From JOPF133 sp035505095 (GTDB taxonomy: Bacteria; Acidobacteriota; Terriglobia; Bryobacterales; Bryobacteraceae): a stretch of 64,000 nt of DNA. The stretch covers positions 1-64,000 of the forward strand of contig DATJRE010000235.1 in assembly GCA_035505095.1 (NCBI GenBank), given 5' to 3'. Below the pieces are notes generated by a model. It did not search any database. It worked only from the letters and a program-made list of their open reading frames with translations, and had not been told where the DNA came from. A program made the position numbers and the translations under genes. Numbering within the stretch: the stretch's first letter is position 1; each line of letters opens with the position of its first letter. This document shows, piece by piece, positions 8,831 through 16,757 of the stretch.

Positions 8831-9418
8831 ATGAAACGAGCCGTATGGAGTGGGAGTGCGCTTGTCGCAGTCGCGCTCGTGGTCTACATCTCGTACGTTG
8901 CGGTGCGCATCGAACGGCAATCCAGCCGCGATGAAGCCCAGCCGGCCGACGTGATCCTGGTGCTGGGGGCGGCGGAGTACAGCGGCCGGCCGTCTCCCGT
9001 GTTGCGCGCGCGGCTGGACCATGCCCTGGAACTGTACCAGCGGCGGTTGGCGCCGCGCATCCTCACCACCGGCGGCGCGGGCGGCGACCCGGTGTATACC
9101 GAAGGCGGAGTGGGGCGGTCGTACCTGATGACCCACGGAGTGCCGTCGGAATCGATTGTCGTCGAAAACGAGGGCGAGAGCACCTTGGAATCCACCGCCC
9201 TGGCGGGGGAAATCATGCGGCGCATGGGGTTGCAGTCGGCCATCGTGGTGAGCGACGGCTACCACATCTACCGGGTAAAGAAGATGATGCAGTTCCACGG
9301 GCTGAAGGTTTATGGCTCGCCGCGCAAGGAACGCAACCCCGATTTCCTGCGCGACCGCTGGAACTACGTGAAGCAGGCGGTGGGTTACGTGTTGTGGCGC
9401 GCGGGTTTCGGAGTGTGA
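8831..9418 (+). CDS. YdcF/SanA-like membrane-anchored DUF218 protein
   Basis: 195 residues. One N-terminal transmembrane helix (about residues 7-27) is followed by a DUF218 domain: ADVILVLGAAEYSGRPSPVLRARLDHALELY, then ILTTGGAG, the SYLMTHGVP segment, ENEGESTLESTA and VVSDGYHIYRVKKM. These are the standard motifs of the family. The domain should face the periplasm. Family members such as SanA are linked to envelope barrier function and the fold binds nucleotides or sugar-nucleotides in some members; the actual reaction is unknown. Single-gene unit, divergent from the methyltransferase. Confidence 0.9.
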   Translation: MKRAVWSGSALVAVALVVYISYVAVRIERQSSRDEAQPADVILVLGAAEYSGRPSPVLRARLDHALELYQRRLAPRILTTGGAGGDPVYTEGGVGRSYLMTHGVPSESIVVENEGESTLESTALAGEIMRRMGLQSAIVVSDGYHIYRVKKMMQFHGLKVYGSPRKERNPDFLRDRWNYVKQAVGYVLWRAGFGV

Positions 9419-9509
9419 ACCACGGTACGTCGCCCGGTAGCCGGCCACGCTTTCCTCCACTAGACCATCTTCCCAACAATTAGCGGAACCAAACCGGCTT
9501 TCGCCCGTA

Positions 9510-9515
9510 TATACT
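9510..9515 (+). promoter_or_regulatory. Candidate -10 element (TATACT) for the PadR-permease operon
   Basis: TATACT lies 45 nt before the PadR start and 6 nt before the palindrome at 9522. The -35 side has no good match. Confidence 0.4.
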
Positions 9516-9521
9516 GTGTGG

Positions 9522-9533
9522 CCGACCGGTCGG
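9522..9533. promoter_or_regulatory. 12-nt perfect palindrome, candidate PadR operator
   Basis: CCGACCGGTCGG lies between the candidate -10 (9510-9515) and the PadR start (9561), where a repressor would block transcription. PadR proteins usually autoregulate and bind dyads as dimers. The assignment is inferred from position only. Confidence 0.4.
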
Positions 9534-9560
9534 TCATCTACTGGAGTAATCGGAGACGCA

Positions 9561-9911
9561 ATGCCAAGGCGTGAATCCCCTCTCGAAAGCGAGATGCTCG
9601 CGGGAACCCTTGATATGCTGGTCCTGCAGACCCTGGTTCTTGGCCCGGCGCATGGCCACACCATCGCCCACGCCATCGAGCGCGGGTCGCAGGACGTTCT
9701 CCAGATTGAACACGGCTCGCTGTATCCCGCCCTGCATCGCCTGGAGGATCGCGGCTGGATCGCCTCCTCCTGGGGCACTTCGGAAAATAATCGCAAGGCG
9801 CGGTACTACCGCCTGACGCCGGCGGGCCGCAAACAGTTGCTGGCACAGACCACGCGATGGGAGCAACTGGTCCAAGCCATCGGCCGGATCCTGAAACCGG
9901 CCGCGGATTGA
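9561..9911 (+). CDS. PadR-family transcriptional regulator
   Basis: 116 residues. It has the compact winged helix of the acidobacterial PadR subgroup: GTLDMLVLQTLVLGPAHGH, IERGSQDVLQIEHGSLYPALHRLEDRGWI and KARYYRLTPAGRKQL. The ATG at 9561 has GGAG 5 nt upstream. The gene sits directly before a MacB/FtsX-type permease, a pairing repeated many times in Acidobacteria genomes, so it probably represses the permease and itself. The effector is unknown. Its stop codon lies inside a 14-nt tandem duplication. Confidence 0.93.
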   Translation: MPRRESPLESEMLAGTLDMLVLQTLVLGPAHGHTIAHAIERGSQDVLQIEHGSLYPALHRLEDRGWIASSWGTSENNRKARYYRLTPAGRKQLLAQTTRWEQLVQAIGRILKPAAD

Positions 9912-9930
9912 AGACTGCGGATTGAAGACT
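9903..9930 (+). repeat. 14-nt perfect tandem duplication at the PadR-permease junction
   Basis: GCGGATTGAAGACT occurs twice back to back. The first copy contains the PadR stop codon and the second replaces the normal ribosome-binding region of the permease, whose ATG follows directly at 9931. Confidence 0.85.
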
Positions 9931-12627
9931 ATGGGCTGGCGACGTTTTTTCCGGAGAGCGCAATGGGATCGGGAACGGTCCGAAGAGATCGAATCCTACA
10001 TCAGAATTGAGACCGACGAAAATTTGGCCTGCGGCATGCCCTATGGCGAGGCCCACGCGGCCGCCCGCCGCAAGTTCGGAAACAGCACCTTGGTTCGAGA
10101 GGACATTTACGGTATGAACACCCTTGCCCTGGTCGATTCGCTGGGTCACGATGTGCGCTACGGCCTGCGCTTGCTGCGCCACAACCCCATGTTCACCAGC
10201 GTGGCCCTGCTGACCCTGGCCATCGGAATCGGCGCCAACACGGCCGTCTTCAGCGTGGTGAACAGCGTGCTCCTCAAGCCCCTGCCGTATCCCCAAGCCG
10301 AGCAATTGGTGGCCGTCTGGCACAAAGCACCCGGTGCACCTGGGCTGACGAGTGTTTCCGGCGGGCTGCACCTTTCCGCATCCATGTACTTCACCTACGC
10401 CGGGCAAAACCGGACCTTTCAGTCGATCGGCGTGTGGAATGCCAGCACCGCCAATGTCACCGGGCTGGCGGAGCCGGAAAGAGTGCCGGCAGTATATATC
10501 TCCGATGGTGCGCTGCAGGCGCTAAGCGTTCCGCCGGCCGCCGGACGCTGGCTCGGGCCAGCCGACCAGAAGCCATCCGGCGCCGCCACGGTGATGCTCG
10601 GCTATGGATACTGGCAGCGGCGTTTCGGCGGCGACCGCTCAGTCATCGGGCGCAACATTACCATAGATTCGCGCCCCACCGAAATCGTGGGGGTCATGCC
10701 CCGAGGCTTCCGCTTTGTCAATGCCGATTTCGACCTCATCCTGCCGCTGGCGTTCGATCGCGCCACGCTCAGGCTGCCCGGTTTCGGCTACGATTGCGTA
10801 GCGCGCCTCAAACCCGGAGTGACCATCGCCCAGGCGGATGCCGATCTCGCGCGCCTGGTGCCGGTCTGGATGCGCTCCTGGCCCGCGGCGCCCGGCATCA
10901 ATCCCCTGGTGTACGAAAACTGGCGCATCACGCCGGCCATTCGTCCGCTGAAACAGGAGGTGGTGGGCAACGTCGGCAACGTGCTTTGGGTGGTCATGGG
11001 AACCATCGGCATGGTGATGCTGATTGCCTGCGCCAATGTGGCCAATCTGCTGCTCGTCCGGGCCGAAGCGCGGCAGCAGGAACTGGCTCTTCGCGCGGCC
11101 CTGGGCGCCGGGTGGGGACGCATCGTGCGCGAACTGCTGCTGGAGAGCATGTTGCTGGGCGCCGGGGGCGGTGCGCTGGGATTGGCCCTCGCCATTGCCG
11201 GATTGCAATTCCTGGCGGCGGTCGGCCCGGCCAGTCTGCCGCGTCTGGGCGAAATCTCGGTGGACGCGCGGGCGCTCGCATTTACGGTGGCTCTCTCGCT
11301 GGTCTCCGCCATGTTATTCGGTTCGATTACGGCCCTGAAATACGCCGGTCCGGGAATCTCGCCGGCGTTGCGAGGCGGCGGACGCACCGCCAGCCAGAGC
11401 CGCGAACGCCATCGGGCGCGCGGCGTCCTGGTGGTCGCGCAGGTCGCCCTGGCGCTGGTGCTGCTGATCGGCTCCGGGCTGATGATGCGCACCTTTCAGA
11501 AGCTGCGAACCGTCGAGCCGGGCTTTACCCATCCCGAGCACCTCCAGCTCATGCGGATTTTCATTCCGCCCTCCCTGGTCCGCGAGCCGGAGCAGGTGGT
11601 GCGCATGCAGAACGAGATTCTGGACAAGCTGGCGGCCATTCCGGAGGTGAGCGGTGCGGCGTTCACTTCGGAAATGCCCATGGATGCGGGCCCCGGCCAC
11701 GATTGGGACGTCATCATCGCCGAGGGCAAACCGGGCATCGCTTCCGAGGTTCCGCCGCTACGGATCTTCCAGTCAGTCTCCCCAGGGCTGTTTCAAACCA
11801 CCGGCACAGGTCTGCTGGCCGGTCGCGATTACACCTGGACCGATCTCTATGGCCGAAGGCCGCTGGCGATAGTCTCCGAGAACCTGGCGCGCGAGTTGTG
11901 GGGATCGGCGCAGGCCGCCATCGGCAAGCGAATCAGCACGGCGCTACCCGCGGCGCCCTGGCGCGAGGTGATCGGGGTCGTTCAGGACGTCCGCCAGAAC
12001 GGCGTCCAGGAACCTGCCCCGGCGATCGTGTACTGGCCTTCCTTCGGGCAGAATATTTACCTCGCCGCGCAGGTGCAGGTCGCTCGCGGGGTGACCTTCG
12101 CCATCCGCACCGCGCGCGCCGGAAGCGCCGGCTTGGTGAGCCAGATTCAGCAGGCAGTGTGGTCGGTGAACCCCAGCCTTCCGGTGGCCGAGGTGCGTAC
12201 CATGCAGGAAGTCTACAACCGGTCGCTGGCGCGCACCTCGTTTACCCTGGTGATGCTGGGAATCGCCAGCGTGATGGCGCTGTTTCTGGGAATCATCGGC
12301 ATCTATGGTGTGATTTCATATGCCGTGTCCCAGCGGAGGCGGGAGATCGGCATTCGCCTGGCGCTGGGCGCTCCGCCCGCCGAACTGAGCCGGATGTTTG
12401 TGCGTTATGGGCTGATGCTGGCCGCGGCCGGTGCAGTGATCGGAGTGGCCGCGGCGGGCGGACTGACGCAGCTCATGAGGGCGCTGCTGTTCGGAGTCAG
12501 CCCGCTCGATCCGCTGACTTATGGCGCCGTGACGCTGGTTTTGGTCGCCGCCGCGGCGCTGGCCAGCTACCTGCCGGCGCGGCGGGCGGCCGCCGTGGAC
12601 CCGGTCGAGACGCTGCGGGCGGAGTAA
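9931..12627 (+). CDS. Acidobacterial MacB/FtsX-type permease (ADOP family)
   Basis: About 898 residues. It begins with the short cytoplasmic prologue typical of the family (WRRFFRRAQWDRERSEEIESY). A first transmembrane helix follows (PMFTSVALLTLAIGIGANTAVF), then a MacB-like periplasmic core, three FtsX helices around residues 355-445, a second periplasmic core and a final FtsX block (MALFLGIIGIYGVISYAVSQRRREIGIRLALGA). It is a duplicated FtsX permease without an ATPase of its own. An in-frame TTG lies 9 nt upstream of the ATG at 9931; the ATG matches family N-termini better. Substrate unknown; related MacB proteins act in efflux or envelope signalling. It is co-transcribed with the PadR gene. 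Confidence 0.92.
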   Translation: MGWRRFFRRAQWDRERSEEIESYIRIETDENLACGMPYGEAHAAARRKFGNSTLVREDIYGMNTLALVDSLGHDVRYGLRLLRHNPMFTSVALLTLAIGIGANTAVFSVVNSVLLKPLPYPQAEQLVAVWHKAPGAPGLTSVSGGLHLSASMYFTYAGQNRTFQSIGVWNASTANVTGLAEPERVPAVYISDGALQALSVPPAAGRWLGPADQKPSGAATVMLGYGYWQRRFGGDRSVIGRNITIDSRPTEIVGVMPRGFRFVNADFDLILPLAFDRATLRLPGFGYDCVARLKPGVTIAQADADLARLVPVWMRSWPAAPGINPLVYENWRITPAIRPLKQEVVGNVGNVLWVVMGTIGMVMLIACANVANLLLVRAEARQQELALRAALGAGWGRIVRELLLESMLLGAGGGALGLALAIAGLQFLAAVGPASLPRLGEISVDARALAFTVALSLVSAMLFGSITALKYAGPGISPALRGGGRTASQSRERHRARGVLVVAQVALALVLLIGSGLMMRTFQKLRTVEPGFTHPEHLQLMRIFIPPSLVREPEQVVRMQNEILDKLAAIPEVSGAAFTSEMPMDAGPGHDWDVIIAEGKPGIASEVPPLRIFQSVSPGLFQTTGTGLLAGRDYTWTDLYGRRPLAIVSENLARELWGSAQAAIGKRISTALPAAPWREVIGVVQDVRQNGVQEPAPAIVYWPSFGQNIYLAAQVQVARGVTFAIRTARAGSAGLVSQIQQAVWSVNPSLPVAEVRTMQEVYNRSLARTSFTLVMLGIASVMALFLGIIGIYGVISYAVSQRRREIGIRLALGAPPAELSRMFVRYGLMLAAAGAVIGVAAAGGLTQLMRALLFGVSPLDPLTYGAVTLVLVAAAALASYLPARRAAAVDPVETLRAE

Positions 12628-12657
12628 GGCCGGCGCGCATCGCATTCCGCGCCGGTT
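12628..12657 (+). terminator. GC-rich hairpin directly after the permease gene
   Basis: CCGGCGCG (12630-12637) pairs with CGCGCCGG (12648-12655) around a 10-nt loop, extendable by two G-T pairs. It starts immediately after the stop codon. No T-run follows, so termination efficiency is uncertain. Confidence 0.45.
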
Positions 12658-12727
12658 GAGCCGGGCGGCTTGGTTCACTACGCTATACTTACCGGTAGCA
12701 AGCAGGCCCCTTCCCAGGGCCTCCTTT

Positions 12728-13036
12728 ATGACCACCGAAGAGCGCTTTGAAAGAATCGAGCATGTCACGGCCGGCCTCGTCGAGGAACACCGTAAGAACC
12801 GCGAGGAGGACCGCCAGTTGTGGCGCGACACGCAGCGGCAAATCGGCGAATTGGCCAGCAAGATCGAGCGCTTCGCGGAGGAATCCCGCGCCGCCGATAA
12901 GCGGCTGGAGGAGAGGATCGACCGCCTGGCCGACAAGGTCGAGCGCCTCGCAGACGAGTCCCGCGCCGCCGATAAGCGCTTGGAAGACCGCATCGAATCG
13001 CTGGTCTCGGCGATTGGCAAAGCGCTCACAAAATAG
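12728..13036 (+). CDS. Small coiled-coil protein with internal 24-residue repeat
   Basis: 102 residues, almost entirely charged helix. After MTTEERFERIEHVTAGLVEEHRK the sequence is a coiled coil with two near-identical units, one around ERFAEESRAADKRLEERID and the next around ERLADESRAADKRLEDRIE. There is no signal peptide or membrane segment. A TATACT element lies at 12684-12689. I do not recognise a function; similar short heptad proteins are common in Solibacter-like genomes. The 3' end is followed by a decayed extra repeat copy (13056-13140). Confidence 0.7.
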   Translation: MTTEERFERIEHVTAGLVEEHRKNREEDRQLWRDTQRQIGELASKIERFAEESRAADKRLEERIDRLADKVERLADESRAADKRLEDRIESLVSAIGKALTK

Positions 13037-13140
13037 CTCCGCCGGCCCACGATCCCCGCGCCGCCCGTAAGGGCCTGCCAGACCGCATCGAATTGTTCGT
13101 CCCGCCAATTGGCTGAGTCCTCACCAAATAACTCCGCCAC
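12886..13140 (+). repeat. About 72-nt coding repeat, two in-frame copies plus one decayed copy
   Basis: Copies begin near 12886 and 12958 inside the coiled-coil gene. A third, degenerate copy from 13056 to 13140 lies beyond the stop codon and still matches the segment 12961-13043 base by base for most of its length (shared words such as AGACCGCATCGAAT and the AATA(G/A)CTCCGCC end). Confidence 0.75.
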
Positions 13141-13169
13141 CTTCGGTATTATGGAGGCGGGCCACCGCC

Positions 13170-13793
13170 ATGAAGTACGCAGTCCTCATCCTCTTTGCGG
13201 GCGCCGCCTTCGGGCAACAGTACGAGATCGGCGCGGACGTCGGGTACGGCATTTACCGGGACGGTACCATTTTTTCGGGTTCCGAAACCGTGCAGGCGGG
13301 CATTCGCAACCGCTTCGCAGCGGGCATTGTGATCGGCGATGAATTCTCCAATTACATCTCCGCCGAAATTCAGTACCTCTATCACGATGGCCATCCGTTC
13401 CTGCAAGCTCCGGGCGTAAAAGCCGATATCCAGGGAAACTCCGAAGCCGCCACCTACAACCTGCTGTTCCACTTTCGCAAGCGCGACCGCCGCTGGCGCC
13501 CCTACGTCGAAGGAGGTATCGGAGCCAAGGGGTACATCATCGCCGGTCCGGCGCCGTACCCCCAGCCCATCCCGCAGGTGGCCAGCCTCACCACCAACGA
13601 CGTTTGGAAGGTCGTCTTCAGCGCTGGGGGCGGCGTCACCTATCGCCTCATACCGCACATGCTGATCCGGGGCGAGTTCCGCGACTATATGACCACCTTT
13701 CCCCGGCAGCAGATCGTTCCGGCGCCGCACAACACAGCGCGGGGCATCTTCCAGCAATTCACCCCCCTGTTCGGCGTCAGCTATGTCTTTTAG
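13170..13793 (+). CDS. Exported outer-membrane beta-barrel protein, unknown role
   Basis: 207 residues. The signal peptide MKYAVLILFAGAAFGQ is followed by alternating amphipathic strands (YEIGADVGYGIYRDG, AEIQYLYHDG, WRPYVEGGIGAKGYI, KVVFSAGGGVTYRLIPHMLIRGEFRDY). It ends in GVSYVF, a C-terminal aromatic typical of small 8-strand barrels (OmpA/OmpW size). It is a single gene downstream of the coiled-coil gene. Substrate or partner unknown. Confidence 0.8.
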   Translation: MKYAVLILFAGAAFGQQYEIGADVGYGIYRDGTIFSGSETVQAGIRNRFAAGIVIGDEFSNYISAEIQYLYHDGHPFLQAPGVKADIQGNSEAATYNLLFHFRKRDRRWRPYVEGGIGAKGYIIAGPAPYPQPIPQVASLTTNDVWKVVFSAGGGVTYRLIPHMLIRGEFRDYMTTFPRQQIVPAPHNTARGIFQQFTPLFGVSYVF

Positions 13794-13828
13794 AGTCTGC
13801 TGGCCAACCTGCTAAACTCAAAGGGAAA

Positions 13829-14245
13829 ATGCCAAAAGAAAAGGAAGAGAGGCAGCCCATGCCTCCCATCGGCGCCTGGGCTCCGGCCCTGGCGCTGAGC
13901 TGGCTGATTCCGGGCGGCGGTCATTTCCTGCTCAAGAGGACCGGGCGTGGACTCCTCCTGTTGCTGTCCGTTACCAGCATGTTCGTCTGCGGGCTGATGA
14001 TGCGCGGCGCCATGTTCCAGCCGGCCTCGGGCGACCTGCTGACGATTCTGATCAACACCGGCGGCTTCCTTGGCGACGTTTGTTCCGGAATCCTCTACCT
14101 GCTGACAGTCTGGCTGGGGTACAACCAGCCCGACATGGCCGGAGCGGTCCACGATTACGGCACCAAATTTCTGGTCACCGCCGGCTTGTTGAACGTGCTG
14201 GCCATGGTGGACGCCTTCGAAATCGCGGCGCGGAGAAAAGACTGA
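13829..14245 (+). CDS. Small multi-span membrane protein of unknown function
   Basis: 138 residues. A short basic N-terminus (MPKEKEERQP) precedes a hydrophobic segment with a GGGHF turn (LSWLIPGGGHFLLKRTGRG), similar to short tandem-helix membrane families such as TM2-like proteins. Three further helices follow. TAAACT at 13813 and AAGGG just before the ATG could serve as -10 and ribosome site. The stop overlaps the next ATG by one base (TGATG), so both are translated together. Probably inner membrane. Confidence 0.75.
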   Translation: MPKEKEERQPMPPIGAWAPALALSWLIPGGGHFLLKRTGRGLLLLLSVTSMFVCGLMMRGAMFQPASGDLLTILINTGGFLGDVCSGILYLLTVWLGYNQPDMAGAVHDYGTKFLVTAGLLNVLAMVDAFEIAARRKD

Positions 14246-14430
14246 TGCCCAAGATGAACCTGTCGCAATTCGAGGCCGCCGTGCTGTTCTCGCTGTTTAC
14301 CTCAGTGGTGCTGGGAGTGGTCACCAAACGTACCGATCCCGAGCGCCTCCAGTACGGCGTCTATACGTTTATCTGTTTCATGATCGCCCTGTTCGGACTG
14401 GGCTGGCTGATGTACTTCGGACACCGCTAG
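14245..14430 (+). CDS. Small two-helix membrane protein
   Basis: 61 residues: MPKMNLSQFEAAVLFSLFTSVVLGVVT, then KRTDPERLQYGVYTFICFMIALFGLGWLMYF. Two hydrophobic helices are joined by a short charged loop. It is translationally coupled to the preceding membrane protein gene. I do not recognise a family. Confidence 0.75.
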   Translation: MPKMNLSQFEAAVLFSLFTSVVLGVVTKRTDPERLQYGVYTFICFMIALFGLGWLMYFGHR

Positions 14431-14538
14431 GCGGCGGGCGGCATGCTCACGCGGCGCTGGGCAGAGCCGGACACACCGGTAGCAAATGTACCCGCCGTTG
14501 CCGGCCTTCGCGCTATGCTTGTGGATAATGGAGGCGTT

Positions 14539-15489
14539 GTGATCCCTTCCACCTGGCTCCGTTTCTGTTTCGCGTTGGCTGGGGTGTGTGTGTTCTTCCT
14601 GGGTGCCGCCCGTCCCGCGTCCGCCGCCGACAAGGACGTCATCGAGCTGCAACGGGAAGTGGCCGGACTCTCCGATCAGGTCCATAATTTGCAGATCGCG
14701 CTGAGCATGTTGCAATCGACCTTCGATCAAAGACTGGGCGCCCAAGGGGCCCTGCTGCAGCAAACCCTGGACGGGGTCAACCAGATTCGCACCGATAGCG
14801 CGGTCGAAACCAAGACCGTGGCCGGCCAGCTCAGCCAGCAGGAGCAAAAAATCGCCATTCCGGTGGCCGCCCTCAACGCCAAGATCGACCAGATGATCGT
14901 CTCGTTCTCCGCGGCCCAGGAGAATATCAGCGACATGAACAGCCGTCTGGGCCGTCTGGAACAGCAGATCGTGGACCTCGCCAACGTCGTAAAGGTCCTC
15001 CAGGCGCCCACTCCTGCCCCTCCCACGGGCCTGGGTTCCGGAATGCCGGCTACCGGCGCGCCAGCTAGCGGCGTGTCCGCGACCGGTGGGCCGCCCCCCG
15101 GAGTCACCGCGGAAGGCCTCTACCAGGACGCCACCCGCGACGAGCTTTCAGGCAAGCCCGACCTGGCGCTCCAGGAATATACCCAATATCTTCAGTATTT
15201 CGGCGATACCGATAAGGCCGCCGACGCGCAGTTTCAGATTGGCGAGATCCAGTACCACCAGGGCAACGCCGATCAGGCCATCCAGGCGTTCGATGCCGTG
15301 GTCAGCCATTTCCCCGACAGCACGCACGCGCCCGATGCCCTATACGAAAAAGCCCAGGCGCTGAAGAGCGAGGGCCAGCGCACGTCCGCCACCGAGGTGC
15401 TGAACCGACTGGTGCTGCTCTACCCGGAGTCCGACGCCGCCGGCCGCGCCAAAGCCGATTTGGCCGCGGCCCAATCCCCCAAAAAATAG
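14539..15489 (+). CDS. CpoB/YbgF-like periplasmic TPR protein
   Basis: About 316 residues. The GTG at 14539 has GGAGG 4 nt upstream and gives a signal peptide ending PASAADKD. A coiled-coil region follows (ELQREVAGLSDQVHNLQIAL ... MNSRLGRLEQQIVDLAN), then a Pro/Gly/Ala-rich linker, then three TPR-like repeats (LYQDATRDELSGKPDLALQEY, ADAQFQIGEIQYHQGNADQAI, PDALYEKAQALKSEG). This order matches CpoB/YbgF, the Tol-Pal-associated protein that coordinates peptidoglycan synthesis with outer-membrane constriction. No other tol genes are near. An upstream in-frame ATG at 14515 lacks a ribosome site. Confidence 0.85.
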   Translation: MIPSTWLRFCFALAGVCVFFLGAARPASAADKDVIELQREVAGLSDQVHNLQIALSMLQSTFDQRLGAQGALLQQTLDGVNQIRTDSAVETKTVAGQLSQQEQKIAIPVAALNAKIDQMIVSFSAAQENISDMNSRLGRLEQQIVDLANVVKVLQAPTPAPPTGLGSGMPATGAPASGVSATGGPPPGVTAEGLYQDATRDELSGKPDLALQEYTQYLQYFGDTDKAADAQFQIGEIQYHQGNADQAIQAFDAVVSHFPDSTHAPDALYEKAQALKSEGQRTSATEVLNRLVLLYPESDAAGRAKADLAAAQSPKK

Positions 15490-15649
15490 CGCCGATGCCG
15501 CCTTGCCCTGACACATTCGCCAACACATTCGCCGATGGGTGTGGCCGGGCGGTCGTCCGCCGGCTCGCTTGGCCGCGCGCCGGCCGATGGCCAATGCCGC
15601 CCGCCCGCCACCGAACAAGCCCGGCGCCCCCCGACGGAGATCCCCCCTT

Positions 15650-16615
15650 ATGATGAAAACGGCCTTACTGGTAGCCCTGGCGTTTGTCACGGTGAGCTAT
15701 GCCCTGATCTGGATCCTGGCAATCGCCCGCGAGCGCCGCGAACGCCTGCCAGCCGAAAAAGCTTCGCCGGTCCGGCCCGGGCCGCTCGATATCGCCATCG
15801 GCTTTGTCACCAATTTCTTCGACACCCTGGGAATCGGTTCCTTTGCCACCACCAGTTCGGCCTTCAAACTCGCCGGCCTGGTGCCGGACGAGCAAATTCC
15901 CGGCACCATGAACGTGGGCCATACCGCGCCCACCATCGTGGAAGCCTTCATCTACGTCGCGGTGGTGCAGGTGGATGTGGTCACCCTGGTCTTGATGCTG
16001 GCGGCTTCGGCGGCCGGTGCCTGGCTGGGCGCCGGAATCGTCAGCAGTTGGCCCCGGCGCAAAATCCAGATCGGAATGGGCGCCGTGCTGGCGGCCGCGG
16101 CCATACTCATGACGCTGTCGCAACTCCAGTTGCTCCCCGGCGGCGGAAATGCCTTCGGCCTGACCGGTGTGAAGCTGGCCATCGCGGTGGTGGGCAACGC
16201 CGTTCTGGGCGCGCTAATGACCCTCGGTATCGGCCTCTATGCGCCCTGCATGGTGCTGGTGGCGCTGATGGGAATGAATGCGCGGGCGGCCTTCCCCATC
16301 ATGATGGGGTCCTGCGCATTTCTCATGCCGGTAGGAAGCGCGCGGTTCATCCGCACCCGCCGCTACAACCTGAAGGCGGCTTTGGGATTGAGCCTGGGCG
16401 GCATTCCCGGCGTTCTGCTGGCCGCCTTTCTGGTGAAGTCCCTGCCGCTCGATAAGGTCCGTTGGCTGGTGGTGGCGGTGGTTCTCTACACAGCCGCCAT
16501 GCTGCTGCGGTCGGCCCATGTGGAGTGGCAGCAAAAGCGGCAGAGTCCCGCGCCCCCAGCGACCCTCGCCCCGGCCGCTCCGGCCCTGGAGTATCCAGTC
16601 GGCGAGGAAGACTGA
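15650..16615 (+). CDS. TauE/SafE-family anion exporter (TSUP)
   Basis: About 321 residues with 8-9 predicted membrane helices. Family signatures include GFVTNFFDTLGIGSFATTSSAF near the N-terminus and GIGLYAPCMVLVALMGMN in the second half. TSUP proteins move sulfite, sulfoacetate or other small organic anions across the inner membrane. The substrate here cannot be told; neighbours give no clue. The first ATG of an ATGATG pair was taken as start; a GGAG lies 12 nt upstream. Confidence 0.88.
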   Translation: MMKTALLVALAFVTVSYALIWILAIARERRERLPAEKASPVRPGPLDIAIGFVTNFFDTLGIGSFATTSSAFKLAGLVPDEQIPGTMNVGHTAPTIVEAFIYVAVVQVDVVTLVLMLAASAAGAWLGAGIVSSWPRRKIQIGMGAVLAAAAILMTLSQLQLLPGGGNAFGLTGVKLAIAVVGNAVLGALMTLGIGLYAPCMVLVALMGMNARAAFPIMMGSCAFLMPVGSARFIRTRRYNLKAALGLSLGGIPGVLLAAFLVKSLPLDKVRWLVVAVVLYTAAMLLRSAHVEWQQKRQSPAPPATLAPAAPALEYPVGEED

Positions 16616-16757
16616 GCCGCCGTCCCGCGATGTTGCTGGCACTCCCGGCGCCGGCTTCGCAGCCGCGATTCACGGGAAAGCCCATCGGCTTGGCCAATTT
16701 CCGCGGCAGGCTGCTCCTTGGCCGACCGCCTTGGCCGTTCGCGTTTGCCCCCGCCTC

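Noticed and set aside
10434..12659. Long open frame (about 740 codons) in a second plus-strand frame inside the permease gene
   Set aside because: High-GC shadow: Arg/Gly/Ala-rich low-complexity translation with no domain, fully inside a clear permease gene.
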